Made by a program: the position numbers and the translations under genes. Shown here one piece after another: positions 9,292-18,372 of a DNA stretch of 55,807 nt; position 1 is the stretch's first letter, and each line of letters begins with the position of its first letter. The notes below the pieces were generated by a model, which saw only the letters and a program-made list of their open reading frames with translations, was not told the DNA's origin and ran no database searches. This DNA is from Bacteroidota bacterium (GTDB taxonomy: Bacteria; Bacteroidota; Bacteroidia; B-17B0; Aurantibacillaceae), in the NCBI GenBank assembly GCA_021323535.1, contig JAJONO010000053.1, forward strand, positions 1 to 55,807. The letters are read 5' to 3'.

Positions 9292-10443
9292 TTATAGGTC
9301 CCATTTCCTTATTAAGCCAATGGCCGTTTCCAACATAGATGTGTTCCAGGATGCGATGTTCCAGTCGGGAAGTTGTTTTTGTTTTAAGAGTGAAAATGCT
9401 TCTGATGGACGTTGAGATTTTCGAAGAACATCAAGAATAAATTGCTGTTCATTGTAAAGTGGTTGATCGAAAAGAGGTGGATTTAGTTTCTGGTTATTAG
9501 TTATTGGCCGCGCTGTCGGCAAGCCTTTGGCGGCCGATGGTTTCTGATTCTGTGTTTGTGTTTTTTTCGATGAATTTATTCCTGCGATAATTTTCCTAAG
9601 CCTCCTGAAATCTTTCCTGAAATCTTCTGCTTCTTTTTCGTTGTGTAAAGTATCACCAAGACGTTCAAAAATAACATACTCAACATTTGGACAAAGTTTC
9701 ATTACTTCCGGAAGTACTTTAAAAATTTCAGCCGGAACTTTTTCATCGTGTGTATCCCGTCTTACTTTTTTAATGTCTTTTGTGTAAACGCTGTTCTGCC
9801 AGCTTCCCCCCGAAATATGAATCTCCTTCACTTTTTTAAGAGGATAGGATTTTACTAATTCGATAATCGCGGTTTTAAAATTCTGTGACTGGCAATAAAG
9901 ATTATGCAGATCAAGAATGAGAAATCCATTTACGGATTCAACAAGCGAGTCTAAAAATTCACCCTGTTTATTTATTTCATGTTTTGAAAACGCGAAGGCG
10001 AGATTCTCGACACCTACTGGTAATTCAGCAGCATGTTGTAATCTTTTTAAACGATCGGTTCCAATAGCAAGAGATTTTTTATTGAATGGAACCGGCAATG
10101 GCGCGCCTTTATGAAAATCGGAATGACTCATAAAACCAAAATGCTCGGTAATATGATTATAGTTATATCTTTTTACCTCGGCTTTTAGTTTTCTGATCCA
10201 GGACTCTTGTCGCTTTGTCCATTTAGCATCAAACAATGAGTAACGCACACCATGACCAATTAATCTGTTATTGATAGAATATTCCTTCAATAACTGATGA
10301 ACCCATTCTGGTTTGTATTTTTCAACGAGAATAGTGTCAAACGACCACTCTAAAACATCCACCTCGTTTTTTAAAAAGAGTGGGATGGCAGCGTTGAGAA
10401 ATTCCTGCTCATGCATAAGAGAGAGACCAACGAGAGGTTTCAT
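9292..10443 (-). CDS. DUF692/MNIO multinuclear non-heme iron oxidase with C-terminal extension
   Basis: A 383-residue cytoplasmic protein. Residues 1-290 match the DUF692 (MbnB/TglH-type) TIM-barrel: GHGVRYS (His64), ITEHFGF (Glu100, His101), LPVPF (116-120), ENLAF (Glu146, Asn147), LDLHNLY (Asp178; family usually has Asn-Asn here), EIHISGG (His209), DTHDEKVP (Asp230, His232) and VIFER (Glu260). MNIO enzymes oxidise Cys or C-terminal residues of ribosomal peptides. Three short Cys-ended peptides are encoded immediately upstream, so these are the likely substrates. No separate MbnC/TglI-like partner gene is adjacent. Residues about 295-383 form an extra segment, a low-complexity linker (containing a dispersed repeat) plus about 60 residues that may be a fused partner or recognition domain. 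That fusion role is inference. Confidence 0.88.
   Translation of the reverse strand: MKPLVGLSLMHEQEFLNAAIPLFLKNEVDVLEWSFDTILVEKYKPEWVHQLLKEYSINNRLIGHGVRYSLFDAKWTKRQESWIRKLKAEVKRYNYNHITEHFGFMSHSDFHKGAPLPVPFNKKSLAIGTDRLKRLQHAAELPVGVENLAFAFSKHEINKQGEFLDSLVESVNGFLILDLHNLYCQSQNFKTAIIELVKSYPLKKVKEIHISGGSWQNSVYTKDIKKVRRDTHDEKVPAEIFKVLPEVMKLCPNVEYVIFERLGDTLHNEKEAEDFRKDFRRLRKIIAGINSSKKTQTQNQKPSAAKGLPTARPITNNQKLNPPLFDQPLYNEQQFILDVLRKSQRPSEAFSLLKQKQLPDWNIASWNTSMLETAIGLIRKWDL
9515..9536 (-). repeat. GC-rich dispersed 22-bp element, copy 1
   Basis: The 22 bases CGGCCGCCAAAGGCTTGCCG plus AC (minus strand) occur identically at 19850-19871. Here they lie inside the MNIO gene and are read as AAKGLPT in the linker after the catalytic barrel. 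The element is much richer in G+C than its surroundings and has short inverted ends (GGCCG/CGGCC at 9506-9510 and 9531-9535). Word-like A+T-rich sequence flanks it. Confidence 0.75.
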
Positions 10444-10497
10444 GGAACTAAGATAACAATTAGTTGAAAGCTGAAGGGTGAAAGCTGAAAGAAAGGC

Positions 10498-10710
10498 TTA
10501 ACCTAATCCACATTTGTTGCAGCAATATTTCTCATCCACGTTCTTTTTTGGCGGAATAAGAATAACAGTGTCTTTTGAAGCTAAGTTTATTTTCGGATCG
10601 GAACTTAGTTTTACACGTGAAGTGTCGCTTTTTAAAGAGGGGTTACTTTGAGCGTTTGCTGAAGAAGCGTTCAATAATAAAATGCCTATTGTAACATGTG
10701 ATAATTTCAT
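10498..10710 (-). CDS. Candidate MNIO substrate peptide 3 (C-terminal CNKCGLG)
   Basis: A 70-residue peptide. I start it at the ATG giving MKLSH, because all three paralogues share that start and a signal peptide follows; the frame is open further upstream but that part overlaps the previous gene. Residues 1-21 are a Sec signal ending ANAQ, then a Ser/Lys/Asp-rich linker, then the terminal YCCNKCGLG. Cysteines occur only in this tail. It is the gene next to the MNIO enzyme (54-base gap). Not a family I recognise. The inferred role is a secreted peptide modified on its cysteine tail, perhaps for metal binding. Confidence 0.8.
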   Translation of the reverse strand: MKLSHVTIGILLLNASSANAQSNPSLKSDTSRVKLSSDPKINLASKDTVILIPPKKNVDEKYCCNKCGLG

Positions 10711-10721
10711 ACAAAAATAAT

Positions 10722-10946
10722 TTAGCCCATTCCGCAAGGGCCACAGGTCCATTTTTTTCCTTCTTCGGGTGAATTACGAATAATAATGGTGGAAGAATCT
10801 TTTTCCGTAGTTCTTGCTTTGGTGAGAGGCTTTATTTTGTGTTTATTTTTTAAGGTATCGCCTTTTGTCTTGGATTTATCGTCCTGAGCTTTACCTGCTG
10901 TAGCGCTAACTAAAAGAACTCCTAATGTGATATGTGATAATTTCAT
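10722..10946 (-). CDS. Candidate MNIO substrate peptide 2 (C-terminal CGPCGMG)
   Basis: A 74-residue peptide that starts MKLSH like its two neighbours; the signal peptide ends near GKAQ (residue 21). The middle is Lys/Thr/Ser-rich and the end is KKWTCGPCGMG. Its only two cysteines lie in the CxxCGxG tail. The gene is 17 bases after copy 1 and 11 bases before copy 3, so the three form one transcription unit. The linkers differ strongly between copies while leader and tail are kept, the pattern expected of precursor peptides. Function inferred from that pattern and the adjacent MNIO gene. Confidence 0.8.
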   Translation of the reverse strand: MKLSHITLGVLLVSATAGKAQDDKSKTKGDTLKNKHKIKPLTKARTTEKDSSTIIIRNSPEEGKKWTCGPCGMG

Positions 10947-10963
10947 ATTATTAAATTTTAATA

Positions 10964-11179
10964 TTAGCCTCTTCCACAGGCAGGGCAATAACGTGGTTCT
11001 TTAACTGTAATGTTTGGAACAACAACAGTCTCATTTTTTTCGCACACTGTTTTTGTTTTTTGCTTCACAGTTTTAGTTTTTGATTTACTCTTAGGTTGTT
11101 TTGTTTTTGGTTCGGTTTGAGCCGATACCACAATACTTGAACTAATAAGTGTGGCTATTAAAAGATGACTTAATTTCAT
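10964..11179 (-). CDS. Candidate MNIO substrate peptide 1 (C-terminal CPACGRG)
   Basis: A 71-residue peptide, the first gene of the unit. The start is set at MKLSH (ATG at 11179) rather than 45 bases upstream, since the extra residues are not shared and precede a good signal peptide ending VVSAQ. The linker is very Lys/Thr/Gln-rich, with one extra cysteine (VCEKN). The tail is PRYCPACGRG, ending exactly at the stop codon. A 158-base gap separates it from the GT9 gene, so it probably has its own promoter, though I found no clear TAnnTTTG box there. Confidence 0.8.
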   Translation of the reverse strand: MKLSHLLIATLISSSIVVSAQTEPKTKQPKSKSKTKTVKQKTKTVCEKNETVVVPNITVKEPRYCPACGRG

Positions 11180-11337
11180 TGGTAGTGGTTTACTATTAAG
11201 ATGAGGAAACACAAACGATTCCATAAATAAATTTTAAGTCTATGATTATCAGGTATTTAAGCTGTATTAAAAATTGCTTTAATTTTTCTGCAAAAAGGGA
11301 AAGACAAAATCCAAGGTATCTACGCGGTAAAACCTGA

Positions 11338-12435
11338 TCAGAAAATTAAAGAATCAACCGCATTACAAACCTCTTTTTCCGAGATCTGTTTCATACATTG
11401 ATTATCGCCTTTGCATGGCGGTATAAGGTGTGTGTGCACGCAAGGACTACAATGTGTTTTTTTGTAAAAAGTAATTCCGTTTTTCAATCCACCGTATTGT
11501 AACGGAGAACATGGTCCGAACAGGGAAATGGTTTTTGTTCCTACTGCAAAAGCAATATGCATAGGGCCGGTATCATTAGTAAGCATAAGATCCGCATGCG
11601 AAATAAGATAAATGAGTTCGCTTAGCGAAAGTTTACCGGCTGAGTTGATGAGTCGCTGGTTTTGCCCGATCTGGGTTTCAATTTCGTTTACATAATCCGC
11701 TTCAATTTTGTTTCCGATCAGAACAATGTTGTGCGATGGGTATTTAGCGAGAATATGTTTTATTGTTGTTATATAGTATTCTTTCGGCCAGCGGCGTTCA
11801 AGCCGCAGATCAGAAGCATTAGGGTTTACAGCAATGTATTTCTGATTTTTTTCAAATATTATTTTTTTGCTGATGCTATCAGAGAGATCTTCTTTTAGTT
11901 CTATTTTTAAATCTCTTATCAATTCTTCGCATTTTACCATTTTAGCAAACTGTAGATAGGTTTCTGAAATGGGAACGTCTATGCTGAAGGGAACGAGATA
12001 ATTATATACGCCCTTACGGTATGTTTTATCCTGTTTATAAAATCCAAGCCGGTTAGTAGATTTGCTCAGGGTGGTAACAATGCTACTGTAATTAGAATAA
12101 AATTCCAGGTCAATAAAAAGCTCTGGTTTTAATTTCCATAAGGCTGAAACCAATTTGAAAGTTGTACCTATGACTTTGAAAAAACTTTTGTCTGAGATGG
12201 TGATCACTTCATCAATTTCAGGAATATGTTTTAGAAGCGCTGAATTTCCTTCTACAGACACAAACACAATTTTTGCAGCCGGAAATTTTTTGCGTAAAGT
12301 CTGAAGCAGCGGTGTTGCCTGGATAATGCTCCCGAGGCCTACATATTTAGCCACCACAATAGTTTTAAAAGGTTTGTCGAGCGAATGATCTATCCTGAGG
12401 ATAAACCCAAGGAACCTTGCCAATACATTGATCAT
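11338..12435 (-). CDS. Glycosyltransferase family 9 (heptosyltransferase-like)
   Basis: A 365-residue cytoplasmic GT-B enzyme. The N-terminal AKYVGLGSIIQATPLLQTL (residues about 29-47) is the acceptor-side loop typical of WaaC/WaaF-like proteins. The C-terminal LTNDTGPMHIAFAVG and SLFGPCSPLQYG (about 280-315) are the GT9 donor-site motifs, and a Cys-rich CSPCVHTH stretch follows. Such enzymes add heptose or similar sugars to lipopolysaccharide or other envelope glycans. It is the last gene of a three-gene unit with the methyltransferase and polytopic protein, 53 bases after the former. Confidence 0.9.
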   Translation of the reverse strand: MINVLARFLGFILRIDHSLDKPFKTIVVAKYVGLGSIIQATPLLQTLRKKFPAAKIVFVSVEGNSALLKHIPEIDEVITISDKSFFKVIGTTFKLVSALWKLKPELFIDLEFYSNYSSIVTTLSKSTNRLGFYKQDKTYRKGVYNYLVPFSIDVPISETYLQFAKMVKCEELIRDLKIELKEDLSDSISKKIIFEKNQKYIAVNPNASDLRLERRWPKEYYITTIKHILAKYPSHNIVLIGNKIEADYVNEIETQIGQNQRLINSAGKLSLSELIYLISHADLMLTNDTGPMHIAFAVGTKTISLFGPCSPLQYGGLKNGITFYKKTHCSPCVHTHLIPPCKGDNQCMKQISEKEVCNAVDSLIF

Positions 12436-12488
12436 GTAAACCAGGGGCGTACCAAAAAGAGTATCGATAATTATTTTCTGACGGGTCT

Positions 12489-13352
12489 TCAGTTTTTCTT
12501 CATTACTACGGTTATTTCACCAATTCCTATATGAAAATTTTTTCGGGTAAGGGATTTTGGTAAAACAAAACGCAGGATATTAATAACCGGTGTCATGAAC
12601 CAGTGTTTATAAACGTTGAGTTGGGTGTGCAGGTAATCAATATTCAGAGCCTTTTTCGAACTCTCATGATAGATAATATTCATATTGCATTGCCGGGCAA
12701 TATACTTTAGCGATTCAAGATCGAAATAATAGAAATGTTCTTTTTTATAATGTGTCCATTTCTTTCCCATTCTTTTATTAGACGTACTTTTACAATCGGG
12801 GGTTGTAATAATAATGATCCCGTTCTTATCTAACAGTTTTCCGGCGTGAGCGAGTGTTTCTCTGGGTACGCGCACATGTTCAATAAGATCAAACATAGAT
12901 ATAACATTAAACATTCCGTCGGCAAAACGACAGTCTTCGAGTTTACCGTTAAAAACAGAATCGTTTCCGAATTTCTTTTTAGCAATGGAAGAAGAATATT
13001 CTGAGAGTTCAATGCCATAAGGTTCGAATCCTGAAGATTGCGCGGCTTCAAGAAAGAATCCGGTGGCGCAGCCAATATCAAGAACTTTTCCTTTGGTAAT
13101 ATAATTTTTTATAGTTTCAAGCCTCAGCAAAAAAGTAGCGATCTTCATTTGCTTCGAACTTTCATTTTCCGATTCTCCGGAAATACCCCATGATTTGTAG
13201 TATTGTTCAGAATACAGTTCGGTAATTTCAGCGTCGCTTAGTTGCGGGTCCATAAACTCCACATTACATTCAACGCAGGAGTAGATCCCAAGTTTTTCGG
13301 TTAAGTTAAATTTATGAGATACGGCTGTAGATCCGCAGATTTTGCAATTCAT
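12489..13352 (-). CDS. Class I SAM-dependent methyltransferase with N-terminal zinc ribbon
   Basis: A 287-residue cytoplasmic protein. The N-terminus has a CxxC..CxxC zinc-ribbon pattern (Cys3, 6, 26, 29). The Rossmann methyltransferase core follows: VLDIGCATGFFL (SAM-binding motif I, near residue 92), an acidic strand end (GIELSEYS) and a DLIEHV motif. This is the Methyltransf_23 arrangement often found in sugar or O-antigen clusters. The gene begins two bases after the polytopic membrane protein ends. The substrate is unknown; an envelope glycan or lipid intermediate is inferred from its neighbours. Confidence 0.88.
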   Translation of the reverse strand: MNCKICGSTAVSHKFNLTEKLGIYSCVECNVEFMDPQLSDAEITELYSEQYYKSWGISGESENESSKQMKIATFLLRLETIKNYITKGKVLDIGCATGFFLEAAQSSGFEPYGIELSEYSSSIAKKKFGNDSVFNGKLEDCRFADGMFNVISMFDLIEHVRVPRETLAHAGKLLDKNGIIIITTPDCKSTSNKRMGKKWTHYKKEHFYYFDLESLKYIARQCNMNIIYHESSKKALNIDYLHTQLNVYKHWFMTPVINILRFVLPKSLTRKNFHIGIGEITVVMKKN

Positions 13353-13354
13353 GT

Positions 13355-16252
13355 TTAGTTTCCTTTTGTAAATATAACTTCTTCCAGCTTCACTTTATTT
13401 TCTTCTTCGGCGGTCATCCAGAAATGATTTACATCTTCATGTATCCACGAATAGCAGGCGCTTATCCTGATAGCGTAATTAAGTGTCGCTTCTGATTTTA
13501 AAACAGTGAATTTAATGACTGACCAATCGTTTTTCTGAACAGAGCCAAAAAACAAACTCAGGGTATGATCCTTGTCCGACAGGTTCTTCAGCTTAAGCAG
13601 TAAGGTGTTTCCGGAAGATTTATCAAGTAATGGAATACGCTGGAGCCTTGAATAATAGGAGCTGATAGTTGCCGTATCCTTATGCCTGTACAATTTTTTC
13701 TCGTCACCTTTAGAATCAAAATTACCCCATATGTAAGGAAGTTTTACTAACTCGTATTTCTTATACCGTCTTACCGAACGATCCGTTATGGTATCCTGTT
13801 TGCTTTTATGAGCGGTAGAATTAATCCTTCTCCATATGCGAACTTCTTCAATGATCGTATCAGGTTCAAATGTTTTATAGAAATACTCTGCCATTCGGTA
13901 ATGCCTGAAATTATTAGGTACTTCATCCATATGATTAGGCCCCTTTACAAAATCGAATAAGAGATACGGTGTATTATAATCCTTTAAATCTTCAATGAAC
14001 TTATCCTGCAGCCAATCGTTATGACTACAGATAGGATTCTGGTAAAAATAAGAAGGTGTTGGTTTTCCCGTATAAAAATAGAGCAGTGATGTGTTTGTAA
14101 AATCGATGAATGTTTCGTTTTCTTTCAGATTATGGTTGAGAAAACTGATCACCTCTTTTTTATCGTTGAGTTTTGAATCACCTGTAAAGCTAATAATGGT
14201 GCGTGATTTTAGTGTATCCAGGTTAGTAACAGGTTTTAAAAGTTTTGACATAGTTGTTTCAAAAACACTAACAGAGCCGTTTACTGATGGCAATTTGTAA
14301 TTTAAAAGAGAAAAAAACAGAACAAGAACAACAAGAACAGTTTTTACGTAACCCTTTTGTTTGTAAAGAAAAATAAAAACGCTTCCCGCGAGAATAATGT
14401 ATATAAATGAAGATACAAGTGAATCTATTCGCTCAATGAAACTGTGTCGAACCAATCCCCTCTGAAAATTGATGAAGTAATATCCGCAAATGACCATTAA
14501 GGCTAAAAACGCAAGCCGCTGTGGTTTTGTTTTGCTCAGTTCCCTGAACTTTATAAGCATATAAATAAAAATCAAAGCAACGCAAACAGGAAAAATATAG
14601 TAATGCATTTTGTACGAAGCCATGTTCGCGTCGCCGGTAGAAGTATAACCGTAAGTTTGCGCCGAAGAAATATAATTGAGTATGTAAGGGACTTTCGCGA
14701 AAAGATTCACTCCACGTAAAGCCGAAATAATAATGGTGATGCCTGAAAATACGATCCCTGTAATCGCGAGAGCTTTAAACATTGTTTTGAAATTGATCCG
14801 GAAAGAAGACGAATTGAAATGGTAATAGAAAAGAATTGGCGGCAAAATAAGCAGGCAGGGAAAACCAACGTCTATACGCCATAAGATCAAAAAAACCAGG
14901 GTAGAAAAAAGCAGGATATAATTTCTGATTGTTTGTTTCTCTTCTAGAATTTTATAAAACACAACAATTCCCAAAGCGGCAAAAGCGTGTTCATAAGGAC
15001 AAAGCGCGTAATAAAACGGAAAGAAAAGAATAACATAAAGCGCAATGTAAGGGCTCCTGGTTAATACCCGGATAAGGTAATAGTAAAGAATGGCCATGAA
15101 TGTATGATGGAGGAAATCGTAAAGCTCAAGATCATTTACTTTGATATCGTTAAAAAAAGCATAGATGCCGCTAAAAACAATGTCGCTTAATACATGGGAG
15201 TTAAATTTTTCAATGACCGGCACAGTTCCCCACTTACTGAATTCCATGATGGGCAGGTAGTGATTGGCCGGTTCAAACATGTCCTGCATACTTTCACGTA
15301 AAAAGTAATGCGAGTAAAATGTGTAAGAAACAATTGAGAAAATAAACAATGGAAAATAGGATTTTCCTACCAGAGAAGTAAATGAGAGCTGGTTTTGCTT
15401 TGTAACGTTTTTGCTGATCCTTTTATATCGAAAAAAAATAATCGCGATAAGTATGATCCAGATGCAGATAAAAATGGGAGTAGGGGCCACATCCATTCCT
15501 TTTCCTTTAAAGATCAAAAAAATCTCGTCTTTTAAAAGAGAAGCAAAAGGCGCAAATGCCAGCGGAACCAATGAATAAACAATGATTTCTGTTTTCTGAA
15601 CAATCAATGGAATCTGTGTCCCGAAAAATAAATTTGTTGTAATGATCAAAAGCAATCCAATTATAAAACTCACTATCCAGAAATCGGGTCCGGTACCGGA
15701 ACCATTGAGAATTAAAATATCTGACACAAAAAAGTAAAGCGATGCCGAAAGTGTAAGAATAATGGTGTAGACAGAAACAGGTATTTCTTTTCTTCTTATA
15801 AAGATCCCAATTAAAGCGGCAACGGGCATTAGTTTATGAAGAAAAAACACAAACTCAAGGCCATCTGTTACCTCAAATCCAAAAATTCTGAACAAAAAAT
15901 AGATGATCCCTGCAAACGAACTATAGTTTACAATCTTATTTTCGGCGCTGTTTAAAATGCCATTTCGTAATTTATGAAAGCCATAGGCCACCAGTCCAAA
16001 CACAAAAAGCGCGAGTAAGAAAATGGCAAGAGAGTTATAAAACAGCGAAACCCTTGCCTGGATATCTAACGCGTTAAATGTAGCGTTACTTATCATTCTG
16101 CCTTTAAAGTGTACAAGTTCGAAGTCGGCCGAACCTGCATACCTCATTACCAGCCAAAGGGAATAAAACAAGGAGGTAAACAGAATATGTTTTCCGTGCG
16201 AACCTAGAAATGTTCTGAATGCAGTAAAAAAAGAGATCACAGCTACCTTCAT
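13355..16252 (-). CDS. Large polytopic membrane protein, possibly GT-C-like
   Basis: A 965-residue inner-membrane protein with about 18 hydrophobic helices over the first about 640 residues, then a soluble C-terminal part of about 300 residues. I place the start at the ATG giving MKVAVISFF. The frame extends 16 codons upstream, but that stretch is the terminator hairpin of the preceding gene and would encode a Lys/Phe/Tyr-rich artefact. I do not recognise the family with certainty; overall shape and neighbours (methyltransferase, GT9) suggest a lipid-linked-sugar transferase or O-antigen-type protein. No confident catalytic DxD/ExD loop was identified. Confidence 0.7.
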   Translation of the reverse strand: MKVAVISFFTAFRTFLGSHGKHILFTSLFYSLWLVMRYAGSADFELVHFKGRMISNATFNALDIQARVSLFYNSLAIFLLALFVFGLVAYGFHKLRNGILNSAENKIVNYSSFAGIIYFLFRIFGFEVTDGLEFVFFLHKLMPVAALIGIFIRRKEIPVSVYTIILTLSASLYFFVSDILILNGSGTGPDFWIVSFIIGLLLIITTNLFFGTQIPLIVQKTEIIVYSLVPLAFAPFASLLKDEIFLIFKGKGMDVAPTPIFICIWIILIAIIFFRYKRISKNVTKQNQLSFTSLVGKSYFPLFIFSIVSYTFYSHYFLRESMQDMFEPANHYLPIMEFSKWGTVPVIEKFNSHVLSDIVFSGIYAFFNDIKVNDLELYDFLHHTFMAILYYYLIRVLTRSPYIALYVILFFPFYYALCPYEHAFAALGIVVFYKILEEKQTIRNYILLFSTLVFLILWRIDVGFPCLLILPPILFYYHFNSSSFRINFKTMFKALAITGIVFSGITIIISALRGVNLFAKVPYILNYISSAQTYGYTSTGDANMASYKMHYYIFPVCVALIFIYMLIKFRELSKTKPQRLAFLALMVICGYYFINFQRGLVRHSFIERIDSLVSSFIYIILAGSVFIFLYKQKGYVKTVLVVLVLFFSLLNYKLPSVNGSVSVFETTMSKLLKPVTNLDTLKSRTIISFTGDSKLNDKKEVISFLNHNLKENETFIDFTNTSLLYFYTGKPTPSYFYQNPICSHNDWLQDKFIEDLKDYNTPYLLFDFVKGPNHMDEVPNNFRHYRMAEYFYKTFEPDTIIEEVRIWRRINSTAHKSKQDTITDRSVRRYKKYELVKLPYIWGNFDSKGDEKKLYRHKDTATISSYYSRLQRIPLLDKSSGNTLLLKLKNLSDKDHTLSLFFGSVQKNDWSVIKFTVLKSEATLNYAIRISACYSWIHEDVNHFWMTAEEENKVKLEEVIFTKGN

Positions 16253-16265
16253 GTTGTAAAAATAA

Positions 16266-16294
16266 AAAAAGAGGGAGTTTTGTTCCCTCTTTTT
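16266..16294 (-). terminator. Terminator of the PPIase operon
   Basis: An 11-bp perfect stem (AAAAAGAGGGA with TCCCTCTTTTT) around a 7-base loop, flanked by A/T runs so that it could work in both directions. It lies 20-50 bases after the stop of the cyclophilin-FKBP gene, between it and the start of the membrane protein. Confidence 0.85.
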
Positions 16295-16315
16295 CTTCAT
16301 TATTATTAAACGAGA

Positions 16316-17380
16316 TTAGTTGTTAACTTTAATAAGCTCCACTTCAAAGAGAAGATCGCTTTTTGGCGGAATTGCTCCCGGGTAACCTTGTTCTCCATAC
16401 GCTAATTGGTAAGGAATGTAGAACATATATTTAGATCCTTCCTTCATTAACTGAACACCTTCTGTCCAACCCGGAATTACCTGGTTAAGGCCAAATGTAG
16501 CAGGTTGTCCGCGTTGTACACTGCTGTCGAATACACGGCCGTCAAGAAATTTACCGGTATAGTGAACAGTAACGTTGCTGGTAGGTTTTGGCTGCGCGCC
16601 TGTACCATCCTGAAGAACCACGTATTTTAAACCTGAAGCGGTTGTTTGTCCTTTTTCAAATTGCTTAAGAGCCCCTGCAGATGCCGCTATTCTTGCTTCT
16701 TCTTCGGCTTTTGCTTTTGCAGCTGCTTTTGCGCCTGCATTTGCCTGTTCTGAAGTAAATGTAGCTGCTGCGTCAAAAGCTTCAGCTTCTTTACCTTTTC
16801 TTAAAATAACAAGTTTGTTTATTTTATCGCCACCGGCAATTGTATCAACTATTTTTTGTCCCTGTACTACATGTCCAAACACGGTGTGTTTTCCGTCGAG
16901 CCATGGAGTTTCAAGATGTGTGATAAAAAATTGAGAACCGTTGGTACCAGGTCCGGCGTTGGCCATACTTAAAATACCAGGTCCTGAGTGCTTTAATGTA
17001 GCGTCAATCTCATCGGCAAATTTGTAACCAGGATCGCCTGTTCCTGTTCCGAGAGGACAGCCACCCTGGATCATGAAATTAGGGATTACACGGTGAAACT
17101 GAAGTCCGTCATAATAAGGAACACCTTCGCCTTTAGCCGTATTTTTAATAGAACCTTCTGCAAGTCCTACAAAGTTAGCTACTGTCATTGGTGTTTTTTT
17201 GAATTCGAGTACAGTATAGATATTTCCTTTAGATGTTTCGAATTTGGCATAAATGCCATCAGGTTGTTTGCTTAAAAACTCTTTATCCATTTTGCTTAAT
17301 TTTTGTTTTTCTTTTTTTTGCGCTATAGCACCAAAACTAAGTGTTGTAAGTGCAGTTACTATCAAAAGTAATTTTTTCAT
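16316..17380 (-). CDS. Secreted cyclophilin-FKBP fusion peptidyl-prolyl isomerase
   Basis: A 354-residue exported foldase with two isomerase domains of different families. After the signal peptide (1-20), residues about 40-205 form a cyclophilin domain ([31 protein letters not shown]). An Ala/Lys-rich linker leads to an FKBP domain at about 250-354 with its usual active-site residues ([31 protein letters not shown]). Both active sites look intact. It probably assists folding of exported proteins in the periplasm. It is the last of four consecutive isomerase genes, followed by a strong terminator. Confidence 0.94.
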   Translation of the reverse strand: MKKLLLIVTALTTLSFGAIAQKKEKQKLSKMDKEFLSKQPDGIYAKFETSKGNIYTVLEFKKTPMTVANFVGLAEGSIKNTAKGEGVPYYDGLQFHRVIPNFMIQGGCPLGTGTGDPGYKFADEIDATLKHSGPGILSMANAGPGTNGSQFFITHLETPWLDGKHTVFGHVVQGQKIVDTIAGGDKINKLVILRKGKEAEAFDAAATFTSEQANAGAKAAAKAKAEEEARIAASAGALKQFEKGQTTASGLKYVVLQDGTGAQPKPTSNVTVHYTGKFLDGRVFDSSVQRGQPATFGLNQVIPGWTEGVQLMKEGSKYMFYIPYQLAYGEQGYPGAIPPKSDLLFEVELIKVNN

Positions 17381-17422
17381 GATATGATGTTTTGCTTTTG
17401 TTTTACAAATACTTTGCCATTT

Positions 17423-18364
17423 TTAGTGTGCCTGTGGTGGCATTTGAGGACCGCCGGCTGGTGCCGGTTTAATATCAATAAGCTCTACTTCAAACGTTAA
17501 CGTTGAATATGGAGGAATTGGTCCGCCGCCTTGTGAGCCGTAAGCAATAGCCGAAGGAATGATCAGTTGGGCCTTTCCGCCTTTTTTCATGAGTTGTAAG
17601 CCTTCTGTCCAACCTTTAATAACCTGGTTAAGAGCAAATTCAATTGGCTCACCTCTTTCAACAGAGCTGTCGAAAACTGTTCCGTCAAGAAGTTTTCCGG
17701 TGTAGTGAACTTTAACGATATCGGTTTCTTTAGGGCTGGCACCGCTTCCTTTTTTAGTTTCAATGTAATATAAACCAGAAGCAGTTGGTTTTGCCTTGAT
17801 GTTATTATCTGTTAAATATTTTTCGCGGGCCGGAGCTTCCTGGCCCTCCAGTTCTTTTACCATCGCTTCGCGTTCAGCCATTTGTTTTTTCTGGTTCTCT
17901 TCAATGTCTTTTTTCGAAAGAATTTCTCTAACCGAAATAATAGCTTTAAGATGATCGCCTTGTTTAAATTGTTTTGGAATTTCGTTGGCTTTTAATGTTT
18001 TTAAGAAAAAAGAATCGGCCGAAATAATGAATGCTGCGCTGTCGCCTTTTGCCATCATCATCATACCTTCTTCGAGACTTCCAACAAAGGTAGATTTAGC
18101 AACCCCAAAGTTAACGTAACCTGACCCATCCTGTGAACCTGCTTTTGAATCCATAATGACGGAGTCGTTTTTTTGGTTCATAATGATGTAGCGCATTAAA
18201 AGGCCATCGCCTTCCTTAGCTACCTGGGCATCTTTATTATGTTTAAAGAATTTGTAATGTAAACCACTTTCAGCACGGGCGAAACCTTCAAATTCAGAAT
18301 TTTTACAGCTAAAGAAAAGAATGCTGGTACCTAGGACCGAAAGGGCAGTAATTAATTTTTTCAT
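17423..18364 (-). CDS. FKBP-type peptidyl-prolyl isomerase lipoprotein, two FKBP-like domains
   Basis: A 313-residue protein with a lipoprotein signal (ILFFSC, Cys20). Residues about 30-155 are a degenerate FKBP-like domain (a [12 protein letters not shown] strand, a D.SMKAG-like region, no active-site Trp). A middle Glu/Lys helix follows. The C-terminal domain, about 195-300, is canonical FKBP ([32 protein letters not shown]), ending with a Pro/Gly tail. It is membrane-anchored and acts on exported proteins. It sits 42 bases before the cyclophilin-FKBP fusion. Confidence 0.9.
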   Translation of the reverse strand: MKKLITALSVLGTSILFFSCKNSEFEGFARAESGLHYKFFKHNKDAQVAKEGDGLLMRYIIMNQKNDSVIMDSKAGSQDGSGYVNFGVAKSTFVGSLEEGMMMMAKGDSAAFIISADSFFLKTLKANEIPKQFKQGDHLKAIISVREILSKKDIEENQKKQMAEREAMVKELEGQEAPAREKYLTDNNIKAKPTASGLYYIETKKGSGASPKETDIVKVHYTGKLLDGTVFDSSVERGEPIEFALNQVIKGWTEGLQLMKKGGKAQLIIPSAIAYGSQGGGPIPPYSTLTFEVELIDIKPAPAGGPQMPPQAH

Positions 18365-18372
18365 GTTGTTTT

